From Spisula solida (Eukaryota; Mollusca; Bivalvia; Venerida; Mactridae): 64,000 bases of DNA. Under the pieces are notes generated by a model. It ran no database searches. It saw nothing but the letters and a program-made list of their open reading frames with translations, and was not told where the DNA came from. Of the stretch, positions 1 through 12,252 are shown in pieces. The DNA lies in the NCBI GenBank assembly GCA_947247005.1, contig OX365948.1:36088601-36152600 (forward strand). The letters are read 5' to 3'. The position numbers were made by a program, and so were the translations under genes. Position 1 is the stretch's first letter; each line of letters starts with the position of its first letter.

Positions 1-127
1 CTAGATTTTTACGTTTGACATTGTCTGTGCCGCTTATATGTTTTCTGTGCTCAGCTGGTTAAGCTGAGTGCTGCCTTCCCTGTCTGACCTAATATTATCT
101 TTTTCTATTTCAAGTCTTTTTTATGTT

Positions 128-785
128 ACATGACTAGACCCTTTGGCCTAGTTTTTTGACCCCAGATGACTTAATGTCAAACCAAACCTAGATTATGTTG
201 AGATAATAATTGTGACCGAGTTTCATAAAGATTAAGCCAAAAGTGTGACCTCTAGTGATAACACAAGGTTTTCCTATGATTTGACCTAGTGACCTAGTTT
301 TTGAACCCAGATGACCTTATGTAGGACTTGACCTAGAGTTTGTTGACATAATCCATGTGACCAAGTTTCATAAAGATAAGGTCAAAAGTGTGACCTCTAG
401 AAACTGCACAAGGTTTTTCTATGATTTGACATTGTGACCTAGTTTTTGACCCTGGATGACCCAATATTGAACTTGACCTAGATTTTGTTAAGATGATCAT
501 TGTGACCCTGTTTCATTTAGATTAAGTCAAAATTTCTACCTCTAGTGATTACACAAGGTTTTTCAATGAGTTGACCTAGTGACCTAGTATTTAAATCCAG
601 ATGACATAATATCGGACGTGACCTAGATTTTGATGACATGATCGTTGTGACCAAGTTTCATAAAGATAAGGTTGAAATTGTGACCTCTAGTGTCTACACA
701 AGCAAATTGTTGAGGGACGGACGACGGATGAAGAGTGATCACAAAAGCTCACTCTGTCACATTGTGACAGGTGAGCTAAAAACAA
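128..785 (+). repeat. Pearl/Helentron-like element, 3' part
   Basis: Diverged copies of a ~145-bp unit (recurring core 'gacctagtttttgacccc') are followed by an ACGG-type stretch near 714-727. The element then ends in a conserved tail with 'gatcacaaaagctcac' and 'gtgagctaaaa'. The head seen in other copies ('aagagggcc...ggtcgctcacc') is absent, so this copy is 5'-truncated or begins in unrelated DNA at 1-127. It ends about 17 bp from an STPG1 splice donor. Confidence 0.75.
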
Positions 786-801
786 TATCAAGTGAGCCTA
801 C

Positions 802-3800
802 CTGGTCCTGGTTGGTCGATCTGTTTGACACTAGAAGTCCACCGACTTGTTGTTGAAACAAATGCTGCACCCGACATATAATGTTTCTGTGGCCCTTCAT
901 AATCAACAACATCATAGCTACCTGGTCCAGGTTGAGCAGGAGTATCAGGAAGGGGCATTGCAGGGGCTGATATACACAGGTAATGTTTACGTCTGAAATA
1001 CACAAATATACATTATATACACCAAAACATGAGTATAGAATATCTTGGTGCTTTTCAAGACAAGAGGGCCCAAAGGGCCCTAGGTCGCTCACCTTTCGAA
1101 TTTAACCTAGATTTTGTTAAGATGATCATTGTGACCAAGTTTTATACAGATTAGGCAAATATTGTGACCTCTAGTGACTACAAAAGGTTTTTATATGATT
1201 TGACCTAATGACCTAGTTTTTGACCCCAGATAAACCAATATCGGACTTGACCTAGATTTTGTTGAGATGATCATTGTGACCAAGTTTCGTAAAGATCAGG
1301 CCAAAACTGTGACCTCTAGTGACTACACAAGGTTTTTCTATTATTTGACCTTGTGACCTAGTTTTTGACCCCAGATGACCCAATATCGAACTTGATCTAG
1401 ATTTTTTTGAGATGATCATTGTGACCGAGTTTCATAAAGATTAGACAAAAATTGTGACCTCTAGTGACTACGCAAGGTATTTCTATGATTTGACCTTGTG
1501 ACCTAGATTTTGACCCCAGATGACCCATTATCGAACTCGACCTCGATTTTGTTGTTATGATCATTGTGACTAAGTTTCGTAAAGATCAGGCCAAAACTGG
1601 GACCTCTAGTGACTACACAAGGTTTTTCTATGATTTGATCTTGTGACCTAGTTTTTGACCCCGGATGACCCAATATCAAACTTGACCTAGATTTGGTTGT
1701 GTAGATCATTGTGACCAAGTTTCGTAAAGATTATGCTAAAACTGTGACCTCTAGTGACTACACAAGGTTTTTCTATTATTTGACCTTGTGACCTAGTTTT
1801 TGACCCCAGATGACCCATTATCGAACTTGACCTAGATTTTATTGCGATGATCATTGTGACCAAGTCTCATAAAGATTAGACCAAAATTGTGACCTCTAGT
1901 GACTACACAAGGTTTATCTATGATTTGACCTTGTGACCTAGTTTTTGACCCCAGATGACCCAATATCGAACTTGACCTAGATTTTATAGAGATGATCATT
2001 GTGATCAAGTTTCATAAAGATTAAGTCAAAATTGTGACCTCTAATGTGTTCACAAGGTTTTTCTATGATTTGAGCTAGTGACCTAGTTTTTGACCCCAGA
2101 TGACCCATTATCGAACTTGACCTAGATTTTATTGCGATGATCATTGTGACCAAGTCTCATAAAGATTAGACCAAAATTGTGACCTCTAGTGACTACACAA
2201 GGTTTATCTATGATTTGACCTTGTGACCTAGTTTTTGACCCCAGATGACCCAATATCGAACTTGACCTAGATTTTATAGAGATGATCATTGTGATCAAGT
2301 TTCATAAAGATTAAGTCAAAATTGTGACCTCTAATGTGTTCACAAGGTTTTTCTATGATTTGACCTAGTGACCTAGTTTTTGACCCCAGATGACCCAATA
2401 TCGAACTTGACCTAGATTTTATAGAGATGATCATTGTGATCAAGTTTCATAAAGATTAAGTCAAAATTGTGACCTCTAATGTGTTCACAAGGTTTTTCTA
2501 TGATTTGACCTAGTGACCTAGTTTTTGACCCCAGATGACCCAATATCGAACTTGGCCTAGATTTTGTTGAGATGATCATTGTGACCAAGTTTCATAAAGA
2601 TTAGGCTAAATTTGTGACCTCTAGTGTGTTCACAAGCAATTGTGAACGGACGGACGGACGGACGGACGCCGGACGCCGGACGAAGAGCGATCACAAAAGC
2701 TCACCTTGTCACTTTGTGACAGGTGAGCTAAAAAAAAACGACGAGGCGGGAACTCTCTTATATTTTTACTTGGTATACTTGATCTCACTGGTTTCCCATC
2801 AGCCCTGGTATCGCAGTATTTCTATAATGCCATCTACCAAGTGTTTACTTAATTCTTACTTCCATGAATAGGTTAAATGTACTTACGGGAAAAGTTGTTT
2901 TTTGGCTGGATCTATTTCCTCACCAGGTTTATATGCACCAGGTCCAGGATACTAGGGGAAATAAATAAGAATACATAAATGTATTAATAAATCATCAACT
3001 GGAGTGATAAACTGTCACAAAATAATATTGTCAATAACTGATCACATGTATACCATAATGACAGAATAGTTGAAGACTATAACAGCTGTCGAGTCACAGA
3101 CCATGTGCCGAAGAGATATACATGTATACCATAATGACTGAATAGTTGAAGACTATAACATCTTAGCCAAAAAAATACCAATGTTGATGGTAATTAATTA
3201 ACCAATTTAGGTTGAATTGATCAATTTCAGTTAAAGAACATAACAATACACTCTTAATTTGTCAAGTCAAGATTCTGAAACACATTTTTATTCAATTTTC
3301 AGAACTTAAAAGGAATTTATAATTAAGATTACCGGTACTGGAATTTAATTGAAATTATTATATATAATACATGTAATTTCAATTTAATTCCAGCAAGATC
3401 ATATTTTAAAGTTAATATTTTAATGTTGATCTAGCAAACACGGTACTTTACACAACTTTTAAAATTAACATGCTCTGTGTAGGAAATGATTTAAGGTTTA
3501 ATTGTATCAAAAGTAAGGCAACACTAAAAATTGTGTCAGAGGGAGACAACTCTTTGATTACCTTTGGTGGATCTGGTGCCATTTGTCTTTTACTGGTGGA
3601 TTTAAAACTTGAAAATGGTATCTTCACACTTTCATGCAGCAAGTTATCATTCACATCATATTGACCTACAAAGTAAATATTTTAGTATACACAACATGAC
3701 AGAAGGTTTAACAACAACTACCGATAGATGCATTCGTTGGGCACTGGTGTCACTGCTGTATTTTCTTCTGTTCATCATTGCAGAATAAAACAACAAACTA

Positions 3801-6800
3801 TAAACAAAATCATACAATTTTACATAACTAAGTTTGTATAAAATAATAATTATATGTGTTGCCCAATATTCTTAAAAGAACATTATTTACAGCTTATGTT
3901 GATTGCCTTGACATTATTATTGCATGCATGCTTGTTTAATGTTTTAATGTATGTTTAGAAATATTTTTGTCATGTAAATTGTACATTGTATCATATGTAG
4001 AAATAAATCTTTCTAAATTTAGCTATCGATCTAACCCATTACTCCATAGCAGCACTTTAGGAAATTTGTTTGTTTCTTTATTCGGGTTTAACACCATCTC
4101 TAAACAATTTTCCAGTTTTATATGGCAGCCAATTCACCTGACCTGTTTTCCTGGACTGCATTTAACCAGTCGTAACTTACCTAACCACAAGGAACATCTA
4201 CTGGTATACAAGTTATGTGGAGGAAAATCAACACTAATGTCATATTTTCATGGAAGGCTATGACCTGCTGCGACCAGGAATTGAGCTCAGTGCCCTCACC
4301 ACTAGACAATGACAATAGCTAGCACATATTGATACACATACTGTATTTTCACCTATCAGCTATTTACAATGCAGGCTTTGATGGGTGTCAATCAGACATC
4401 CACCATATGTGACTGTGTACTACATAATACAGTAAAACCTCGGTAAGACGAGCATCCAATTTGCTCTATGTTGTATAATAATTTATCCCTTTAAGTCGAG
4501 TAGCATTATAACGAGCATCCAATCTATCTTGACACAGGTATCAGCCCATTCAACAATTTTCAACGATAATTAGTTACTTTATCTTGAGGTCATCATCATC
4601 TGAGCGAAACTGTTGTGATGGGTCCTAGAGATAACGAGATTTTACTGTATAAGAGTATTGATAGTATAAGGTAAAACTATAGTAGGTATGATCTCTATGG
4701 AGTGAAGGGTTAACACAATGTACACAAGTCATTATATTCGAAGTTTCAATATCTCCTAACACTTACCAGGTGCTGGTTTCTTCTTAGCTTCCTTTATGTT
4801 TATAACTTCTCGCTTGGACTGTGATTTAAATGCAGCATCGGCGGAAACATTGTTAGTTTTACCAAATTTACTTTTCAGCACCTGTCAAAAAGAAGCGATC
4901 TTTATCAATAAAATCATTGAATAATCTGCCATAATAAAAATTATGAAAAATTTAAGTTGTCATGTCCCTACAGAGGAATTTTATGACAGAGCTTCCGTTG
5001 GGCTTCGAACCTTCGATCTCTCGCTACCAAGGCCGACGCCCTTACCACTCGGCCACAGTCGTGGTTATGAAAGAATGATACAGTTCAACCTCTCCAGATT
5101 GACCCTCCATTGAGCATCTACCTCTCTTGAACAACAGTTTCATTTTATCCCATAAGTAACTGTTTACTATCAATTTTACTTCTCTAAAGCAACAACCTCT
5201 GTACAATGATCAAACTTCACATTTCACAAAGGGTGTCTCTCTGCAGAGATTACACTGTACTCATACTCACGTCATATGCATTTGGAGCAGGCTTAATGTG
5301 TTTCTTATCGTGATCATTGGGTACAGCTATAGGCTTGTGAAAATTTCCAGTGGTCCCTGATTTGTTGAAATCTTTCTGTGTTGTAAGAAGACTTGGCAAA
5401 CCATAGATACCGGGCCCTGGTGCATTGGACATATTGTACCTACCCTGTCGCTTTGTCTGTAAATAAACAACACAAAATATAACCAGTAGTCTCATCAAAT
5501 GCTGCATGTTCATAAACTGAATTTTAATAAATATATATATAGAATGACTGTAAGTGTATGTGTTCTTATGTTTTAAAACAAATTCTACAAACTACTGGTA
5601 GTGATAATAGTTTTCATCTAGAATCCAGCAATCATTTAGCATGACAGACACACTTTTGATTTTAAAAATTAATATCTTTTAATAAATGAGGAAGCTGACA
5701 GAGTGCTTATTCATATATTTGTTTTATTGTGTAACAACATTGAATAAAACATGATTTTGTTTTAGCTTTATATGCTTATTGTTTATATGTACATGTGCAT
5801 ATATCATTTTAATTTTATTATTTACCGGTATTATTCATATGAGAGGTAAGTACATTCACCATTATATACTCAGCCTCAACGAAAAGTTACCATCCTATTG
5901 ACTCTTATATTTTAAAATTCACGTTACACTAAGTTAAAAGTCGAACACTCTATAAAACTTGTGTACCGATAGGTCATATTGTAATCAAAATACAGAGGTA
6001 TATATAAGTGGTAACTTTTCAGTGACACCCAGTAAAATTACCTTTGAGGCAAAGCCTCCAGTTCCTTTCTTTGAGAATGATACACTGTTATTATCAACGG
6101 TCACATGACCAACGTAACTACCTGGACCGGGTGCATCTGTCTGTAAGAAGAAATAGCAGCAATTACATAACACAATACATCCATACATCAATTATATACC
6201 ACAATACATTCATACATCGATTACATACCACAATATATTTACACATCAATTACATACCACAATACATCCATACATTAATTATATGCCACAATATATTTAC
6301 ACATCAATTACATGACTCAAAACATTCATACATACAATACATTTTTATCTGTGTAAATAATGTATTCATATTTTCTTATTAATTCTTGCCAGTTTTATTG
6401 ACATCAAAGAGGATGTTGTTAATCAGTTCATCTACGGTCTGACCGCTGGTGATAAATGATCTATTAATACTATTTTTTAATTAGTGCATTTAAAGTGCCC
6501 CGATCATTTACAAATCTCAGTTTCTTAAATCACAAATAATTAAGCTATATTTTAATTCATCTTATTAACAACATTCTCTTAGTTTTAATTTTGTATATAA
6601 ATTAATGTATATTGTTTATAATTAGTGATATAGCACTGTTTACGAGACATTCTATTATAGTGCAAGGTAATCATATGGTGATTTTATGATTATCAGATTA
6701 CTTTAATATTTGAAAATTGTCTCTTATAATTCATAACTGAATGGTTATGAACATTTTATCTGTTCTGCTTATGTTGTATGTTATATGTATGTTCATAAAT

Positions 6801-9800
6801 GAGACAAAATAAAGAATATATCTAATTAATTTTACGACACAGAGACTCGTTTAGAGCAATCAGCGAGGTGTAAACAATAAACATGTATACTGATAAATTG
6901 AAGCTTGTTGGTGTATACGCAGCGATTTAAACGAAATTCTATTGTTTATCAATGACAATAGATCACCAGTACTTCATGTACTAAATAATTTTTTTGAAAT
7001 GTTAATTACCCTAGCGTGTTTTACATCAAATTACACAGCAACAAAATCACAACTTCAGGTAAGTCTAATAAATAAGACAAAATTTGACAAACTATTTGAT
7101 CTGTATAAAGACCCCGTATAAAGACCATGTACATATGTGGTCTTTATACAGATCAACTAGTTTGTTAAATAAAGCTCAAATTTGTACTGTATCGGTTGTA
7201 ACAGTGCAAATTAATAAATTTTAGAATAATTAAATAAAGTATTGCAGCTTTTAATGGCCATGGGTATACATGCTTAATTTGTACAGTATGCATTGTACAT
7301 GTACATAGAGGTCATAGGTCAGGAGAAATAAAAACAACTGTTACAAATATTTATCATTTAATTAAAGATATATGAATCACATGACATTTTCACTTTTACA
7401 TGAATAATTAACAGTTAATAATCCTCCATCATTAATAAATACAATATGCACTAAAGTACATGTACATATGAATATTTAAGACACATCAACAAGAGCGCTG
7501 TCGGTATATATATACATATATAGATGTTCAATGTCTCAGCTATTTTGGTCGGTCTCGCTTATAAGACCACTTTATGTCGGTCCCAGTGGTTGTCTTAATA
7601 GCGGAACTTTACTGCACCTACAAAAAGGTCTAAATCCTCATTTTGTAACATCAACACAAAATGAGCATCAAGGTAAAAAAGGGTCAAAAAGGGCTGACAT
7701 AGATTTATGAAACACCAAATGAGCAACAAGGTCAAAGTCAGTAAGGGCTGATACAGATTTATGATACAAAAATGAGCAACAAGGTCAAAGAGTCAGTAAG
7801 GGCTGATACAGATTTAGGTAACACAAAATGAGTAACAAAGTCAGTAAGGGCTGATACTGATTTATGTAACACAAAATGAGCAACAAGGTCAAGGTCAGTA
7901 AGGGCTGATACAGATTTATGTAACAGAAAAGATCTTATCAGCACCTGTTGACATTGTACATGATTGGCTTTACAAAGAGGTGTGAACATCAAGTACTTAA
8001 GGCAGCTTGATTAAACAAATGCACAGTAGATAACACCCATTGAGAATTCAACTAACAATGGAGAATACCTTAGGGGCCCTAGTTGCATAAGCAGAAGTAT
8101 TGTGTAATATTACATAACATAAACTTATGTAACTAAATAAAATGTGACTTACATAACTAAATAAATGTGACTTACATAACTGAAATATTTTGTAACTTGT
8201 GCATCTAAAATTTTGTTATGTAACATGGTAAAAATATTAATGTTACATAAATTAATATTTTTGTAACACCTAGCATACATCTACAGTGCACATTCATGAT
8301 AGAATATTGTCAAGAAGACTTCACTTTCAGACTTTTCTCTGGTATATTGGATTGGGATGCAGGGATTTCAAAAGTGTTTATACTCAAATGTACAAATATT
8401 ATAATAATTCAAATACAGTTGAACCTCACATAAATACCATCTCAGTAATAACACAGAAACTTTTAAGGTATATTTTCATTGGTTTGCTTTAAATTTATTT
8501 AACCTGAATATAAGACCAATTGAATAATGAGAACACATATAATTGTGATATAACAATGATGATAAATTTAAATGAATAACTTTCTAATTAAAACTATTAA
8601 CTTAAACTTATTATTGGCCAGCTTATGGTTTTTATGTTATGCTTTATTAATTGCATCAAGGTCAACTTAATAACTAGTAGACAGATCTGTGAATCCTTCT
8701 TTATCTAGAGTACTAGCCAGTCAGACAAGAACTGAAGAGTCATCTTGTGAGCTGAATACCCTTTCTTGTACTGGGGATATAGGTATATAATGTTTTGATA
8801 GACATGCCAACAGCCATAATTAAGATGATTATACATGTAATGTTCTTTTCATTAGTCTGAAATTAAGCATAGAAGATTTTATAGATCACTTTGATTAATG
8901 AAATAATTATACATACAAAGAAGCCCTCAGCCTGAAAACGTTTAGCCTGAGCATTGAATCCTTTCCTGTCTGCATTATCAGTAACTATCGTCTGATATTT
9001 GCTAGGGATAGATGATGTTGCTGCAACTATACCATGTCCTGTAAGACAATTAAAAAACAATTAAATCAACTCATAATGATACAAAATTACCAGGCTTTGC
9101 GATAACTTAAAAACCAGTCAAATCATTGCAGGAACAAGAATGTTGTCAGTCTGAATGAATATTTGTCAGACAGAACAAAACGAAAATGGATCTATGCACC
9201 ATTTGAAATTGCTTAGGCCCAAAATAAAATATTGTTTGTTTTCCCTAGCACTACCTACCCGAAAAAAAATTGGCCCAACCCAAAATATTTTATTGTCCAA
9301 ATTGAGCTAATACTTTGTTTCCTACTATAATATTTGGTACCAATTTTAAATTTAACACTGTTGGGAGTTATTACTAAATTTCAGTATTTGTTTGTCTTAA
9401 CCAATAATATTCATTCTGAAACAACTTAAAAAATATATATATTTAACTTCATAACTACCCATTCTAAATCTGCTTACCGATAGGTCGGGAAGGGGAAACA
9501 AACAAATTGTTGTAGTTCAGCCTTAATTCAGAGGTAAATAAATGCGTTATTAGATTTAAACATTTTTTTATTATTTAAAACAAATGATTTCAAACAGGCC
9601 TTATTTCTTTTTTTACAATACTGAATAGCCTGAATGAGCACATCTGACTTTCTGACGAGAAAAAGCTTCTATTAATTATTGTAACATTAAATATTCACAG
9701 GGCCCTCATTTCATGACTTTTAAGGCCAAAATCCAGACCCATTGCAACAGAGAAAGTCACACTGCAAGTCATTGAAACAGGACAGTTTTCTAATGTAATT

Positions 9801-11598
9801 TCAGCGGAATTTATAAAAGAAATGAAATCACAATTAATTTTTTATTTGTAAGTTATTTTTGGTACAATTTTCCTTGTTGCATCCAGCTTCTCTGAGCACA
9901 TATTTTGGGAGGCTGATTGAACTTGCAACAACCATGTATCAGATGCAGCAGGGTCAGAGTATACTTTAAATCTACCGAGAACATTAGCAGAAAGCTTACA
10001 GAGAATTGTATCATTATTTAAGTTTATGGTAAATTCTTTCGTTCTAAATCTAGCCCAAATGAGCTATATAGGCTGATCTGCAATATTCCCCAGCCTGTTT
10101 AAAAGCCCCATCGTAAATCATCGAAACATTCAGATGGGACGCACATAACCAAAACCAGTAAAGCTTACATTCTGGTATTGTACCATGTTCGAGTTTTATT
10201 GGCATCCTTGAAATAATATCGTCAATTGCCCTGTTTCAGTGACTGACCTGTTTCGGTGACCTGTTTTTCCTTGTGCTATACTCTGTTTTGAAAAGTTCTA
10301 TGATGTCAAAAATTTATGCAAACTCAACTGTAAACAAACAGCTGTCCATGCGGTTATCAAAAACTAAAAAAAAAAGGATTCTAAAAAATATTTGCCCCTG
10401 GTTTTTATTATCCTAAGGTATTTTTTAACTTTTTCTTATTACTTTTTGTACCTATCCTTGTAAGTGCCCTAAAATGATCCCAAATGCAAAAATTTATATT
10501 TTCCCCGGGGTCAGTCATTTTTTGTCCTCTGTTGAGCAAAGTCATGTGATCTAAACAAGTCCTGCCTATTTTTTCATGTACAAGGTGCGCCCAAAAGTTA
10601 GTACCCTTCTCACAGTGTTGCTTGATATTCTTTATCGTCATCCAAGAACTATTGGCGTCTTTTTGCGAGAAAAAAAACATGGCGCCATTAAAATATAACC
10701 TTAGCATTAACATTTCCTAAAACTTCATAATGTTAGCTTTAATATGGTATCAAAATCATTAATGTGCAACCAGAAATAAAAAAGTTATAGGAGGGACCAC
10801 TTTTTCTCCTAATTTTGCACTAAAATCTGGTGTGGCGCCATGTTATACTGCCCACCTTTATCAACTTCTTCAGGCATAGCCAAGAAAGATGAAGAAATAT
10901 TATAAATTCATTTATTTGATAGGTAATAGTTTCAACTTCAGTTGCATATTAAATTTTGTTATGGAATTTTTATTTAAAGACTGTACTTTTGGATAATGCC
11001 AAAGGTCACTGAAACAGGTCCCATTCATTTCCAGTAACATATTTCAATCGATGCCATTAAATGGCAGCTTCCTGTGTTTATCTAAAATTCTCTGAAGGAA
11101 TTTTGGCATAGATCAAAGCATAATGACGTATAGTTAAAGTTAGGACTAAGCATGAATTTATTTTCAATATATTAAACCAGTATGAAGGGATTAGACCTTA
11201 GGGTCACTGAAACTGGTCAATCCACGATAAATTGTGCCTCACAAAACAGACACATTGTGTATCGCCTGAAGGATTCTCGTAGGCGAGGCACGATGTTCGA
11301 TATGGTGCTAACTGGATTCCGTACAAAATGTATTTCAGCCCCTTTTACTCTTTACGAGCTGTAAATTATTGTTTTGAGAGCGAATTCCAAGAACTGCCAA
11401 CTGAAGATAAAAGTGAGGCCACCTGTCAAGAGGTATCAAATGTTACAGGCGATGACAATATATTCATAACAATGGTAACTGTTTCAAAGTAAAACGGGAA
11501 ATATAATAACCCTTGTGTAAATGTCCAGATGGATTGCGGCTGTGAATTCTCCTCACATAGTCTTCATCTACCACTCTGATACTGTCAGTGGCAGCCAT
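802..11598 (-). CDS. STPG1: Sperm-tail PG-rich repeat-containing protein 1 (STPG1/MAPO2), last exon off window
   Basis: Eight coding exons, in transcript order: 11511-11598, 8917-9038, 6042-6140, 5271-5456, 4767-4881, 3562-3665, 2887-2951 and 802-992. They join in frame to 323 codons plus one base. Exon 1 starts at ATG 11598 (MAATDSIRVV). Residues ~39-62 (SSIPSKYQ, then KGFNAQAKRF) match the N-terminal block of vertebrate STPG1. PG-rich repeats follow: APGPGSY near 73-79, APGPGIY near 115-121, PAPGQYD near 201-207, YPGPGAY at 239-245, QPGPGSYDVVDY near 285-296 and QPGPG at the end. The human protein is about 334 residues, so only a short terminal exon should be missing beyond position 1. The family is tied to sperm flagella and cilia, and mammalian STPG1 was also reported as an apoptosis factor (MAPO2). 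The first donor (G|gttatt) is weak; all others are close to consensus. The introns hold many repeats. Confidence 0.93.
1062..2738 (+). repeat. Pearl/Helentron-like element with ~145-bp tandem core, complete copy
   Basis: The head is 'aagagggcccaaagggccct' followed by 'aggtcgctcacc'. The core is about eleven copies of a 145-bp monomer, with the unit 'gacctagtttttgacccc' recurring at 1210, 1355, 1500 and 1645. A pure (ACGG)n microsatellite lies at ~2647-2667. The tail is 'gatcacaaaagctcacc' then 'gtgacaggtgagcta' and poly-A. This layout (short palindromic ends, tandem core, ACGG microsatellite) is that of the bivalve pearl family and related Helitron-like elements. It lies in the STPG1 intron between exons 802-992 and 2887-2951. 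No transposase is encoded. Confidence 0.85.
3044..3162. repeat. Direct repeat, ~42 bp, period 77
   Basis: The segment beginning 'catgtataccataatgac' at 3044 recurs at 3121 with one or two differences, separated by 35 bp of unique sequence. It lies in an STPG1 intron. Confidence 0.75.
3338..3393. repeat. Perfect 20-bp inverted repeat (hairpin)
   Basis: Arms 3338-3357 (ctggaatttaattgaaatta) and 3374-3393 are perfect reverse complements around a 16-bp AT-rich loop. It lies in an STPG1 intron. It may be a small fold-back element or a chance palindrome in AT-rich DNA, though 20 perfect pairs makes chance unlikely. Confidence 0.8.
4430..4647. mobile_element. Pogo/Tigger-like MITE
   Basis: The ends are CAGTAAAACCTCG on the left and the complement of CAGTAAAATCTCG on the right. 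Each end is flanked by TA (4428-4429 and 4648-4649). CAGT-type termini with a TA target duplication are typical of the pogo/Tigger branch of Tc1/mariner. It is 218 bp long and non-coding, within an STPG1 intron. Confidence 0.75.
4981..5066 (-). repeat. tRNA-derived SINE head
   Basis: On the minus strand there is an A-box-like TGGCCGAGTGG (5055-5045) followed by a perfect B box GGTTCGAAGCC (5011-5001). The flanks do not form an acceptor stem, so this reads as a SINE head, not a working tRNA gene. A more degenerate tRNA-like stretch lies at 4262-4312. Confidence 0.6.
6180..6345. repeat. ~30-bp tandem repeat, about five diverged units
   Basis: Units of the form 'ataccacaatacattcatac' followed by 'atcaattac' alternate with 'atatttacac' variants. 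The array starts just upstream of STPG1 exon 6042-6140, about 40 bp from its splice acceptor. Confidence 0.75.
7661..7925. repeat. ~50-57-bp minisatellite, five units
   Basis: Five units share 'gagcaacaaggtcaaagtca' and 'gtaagggctgatacagattt', with small indels between them. It lies inside the 2.8-kb STPG1 intron between exons 6042-6140 and 8917-9038. The only long frames are those of the repeat itself and do not look coding. Confidence 0.85.
9221..9510. mobile_element. MITE with TTGTTTGTTTCCCC-type inverted ends
   Basis: The left end (aaaatattgtttgttttccc followed by a 'ctacccg' stretch) is the reverse complement of the right end (gggaaggggaaacaaacaa). The same ends occur at 38405-38735, which defines a two-copy family here. 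No coding capacity. It lies in STPG1 intron 1. Confidence 0.65.
9735..10105 (+). repeat. Dispersed repeat, copy 1 of 2
   Basis: Long stretches match 58733-59105: 'gagaaagtcacact', 'caagtcattgaaacaggac', 'ggtcagagtatactttaaa', 'gcccaaatgagctata' and 'caatattccccag'. Neither copy keeps a common reading frame. Family unknown. It lies in STPG1 intron 1. Confidence 0.75.
10225..11024. mobile_element. Candidate TIR element, ~0.8 kb
   Basis: 'attgccctgtttcagtgac' at 10225 is an imperfect reverse complement of 'ggtcactgaaacaggtccca' at 11004-11023. Two 'ggcgccat' motifs lie inside. No target duplication is evident, so the boundaries are tentative. It lies in STPG1 intron 1. Confidence 0.35.
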
Positions 11599-12057
11599 GT
11601 CTAAACAACCGAATCACACTTCCGTCAGGAAGTGCGTCCGACATGCAAAAAGTTCCAAGTTTAATTGTAAAAAAACAACATATAAGTTGTAAAATATGTA
11701 AACATTATTTTGATGCTAAAAAATGTTATTTCATCCACTCTAACTTTCTAAAATTTGATCTTAAATATATAATTTTGCAAAATATTATTCCGCCTACGAA
11801 GGTGCAGAAATTAGTTCTCGTTGCTTAGGAGTTGTATTTTAGGTGTGGGTAAAGTGGGTTTACAGATTAATAATAACACGCCTCTCACTGCGCAGAAATA
11901 AGGTTGAATTATACCAGATATTTCGACGAAATTATTTATTTCATATTTGATAAAGATGAAGCATATTGCAAATAAATTTACGGATTGTTTTGTTGGAATA
12001 TTATCTTATGTAACTAATATACATATCCTGCTTCCCTATATATTAGAATGAAACGAT

Positions 12058-12110
12058 CCAATTCATATCCAATGAACGCACGATATTTGTCAGGTGTCGC
12101 TTGTGATTGG
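12058..12110. promoter_or_regulatory. Three CCAAT boxes upstream of RRM2
   Basis: CCAAT occurs on plus at 12058-12062 and 12069-12073, and as ATTGG (minus CCAAT) at 12106-12110. They lie 140-195 bp before the RRM2 start codon. Vertebrate RRM2 promoters use several CCAAT boxes bound by NF-Y; the same use here is inferred. Confidence 0.55.
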
Positions 12111-12215
12111 TCATGCGTGCTGCGCGCGCTAAATACGAAGGCTTGCCTTGTTGTTCGTCACTTCTCATTTGATATTCGTTCTGTCAAGTGTCTAAAAAAA
12201 ATCTGAAAAACAAAA

Positions 12216-12223
12216 TTTGGCGC
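12216..12223 (+). promoter_or_regulatory. E2F-type site TTTGGCGC
   Basis: TTTGGCGC matches the E2F consensus TTTSGCGC exactly, 30 bp before the RRM2 ATG. S-phase control of RRM2 by E2F is known in mammals. The site could lie within the 5' UTR. Confidence 0.55.
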
Positions 12224-12252
12224 AGTAACAAAAAATTTAACACAGAACGACA

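Larger units (their letters stand above)
11599..12252. promoter_or_regulatory. Divergent STPG1/RRM2 promoter region
   Basis: The 654 bp between the start codons of STPG1 (minus) and RRM2 (plus) contain a CCAAT cluster at 12058-12110, a short CpG-containing block near 12116-12132 (tgcgtgctgcgcgcgctaaa) and an E2F-type site at 12216-12223. No TATA box is clearly placed for either gene. The transcription start sites are not visible, so some of this is 5' UTR. A head-to-head arrangement with shared elements is inferred. Confidence 0.65.

Noticed and set aside
638..856. Frames through the tandem arrays (also at 1503-1718 and 2614-2871)
   Set aside because: They are translations of the repeat units and microsatellite and have no features of a protein gene.
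7661..7925. CRISPR-like array
   Set aside because: Units are contiguous with no unique spacers, and the genome is eukaryotic; it is a minisatellite.
10408..10713. Open frame of 101 residues on the minus strand in STPG1 intron 1
   Set aside because: No recognisable domain, no splice context, and it lies within a candidate TIR repeat. The composition looks like chance.
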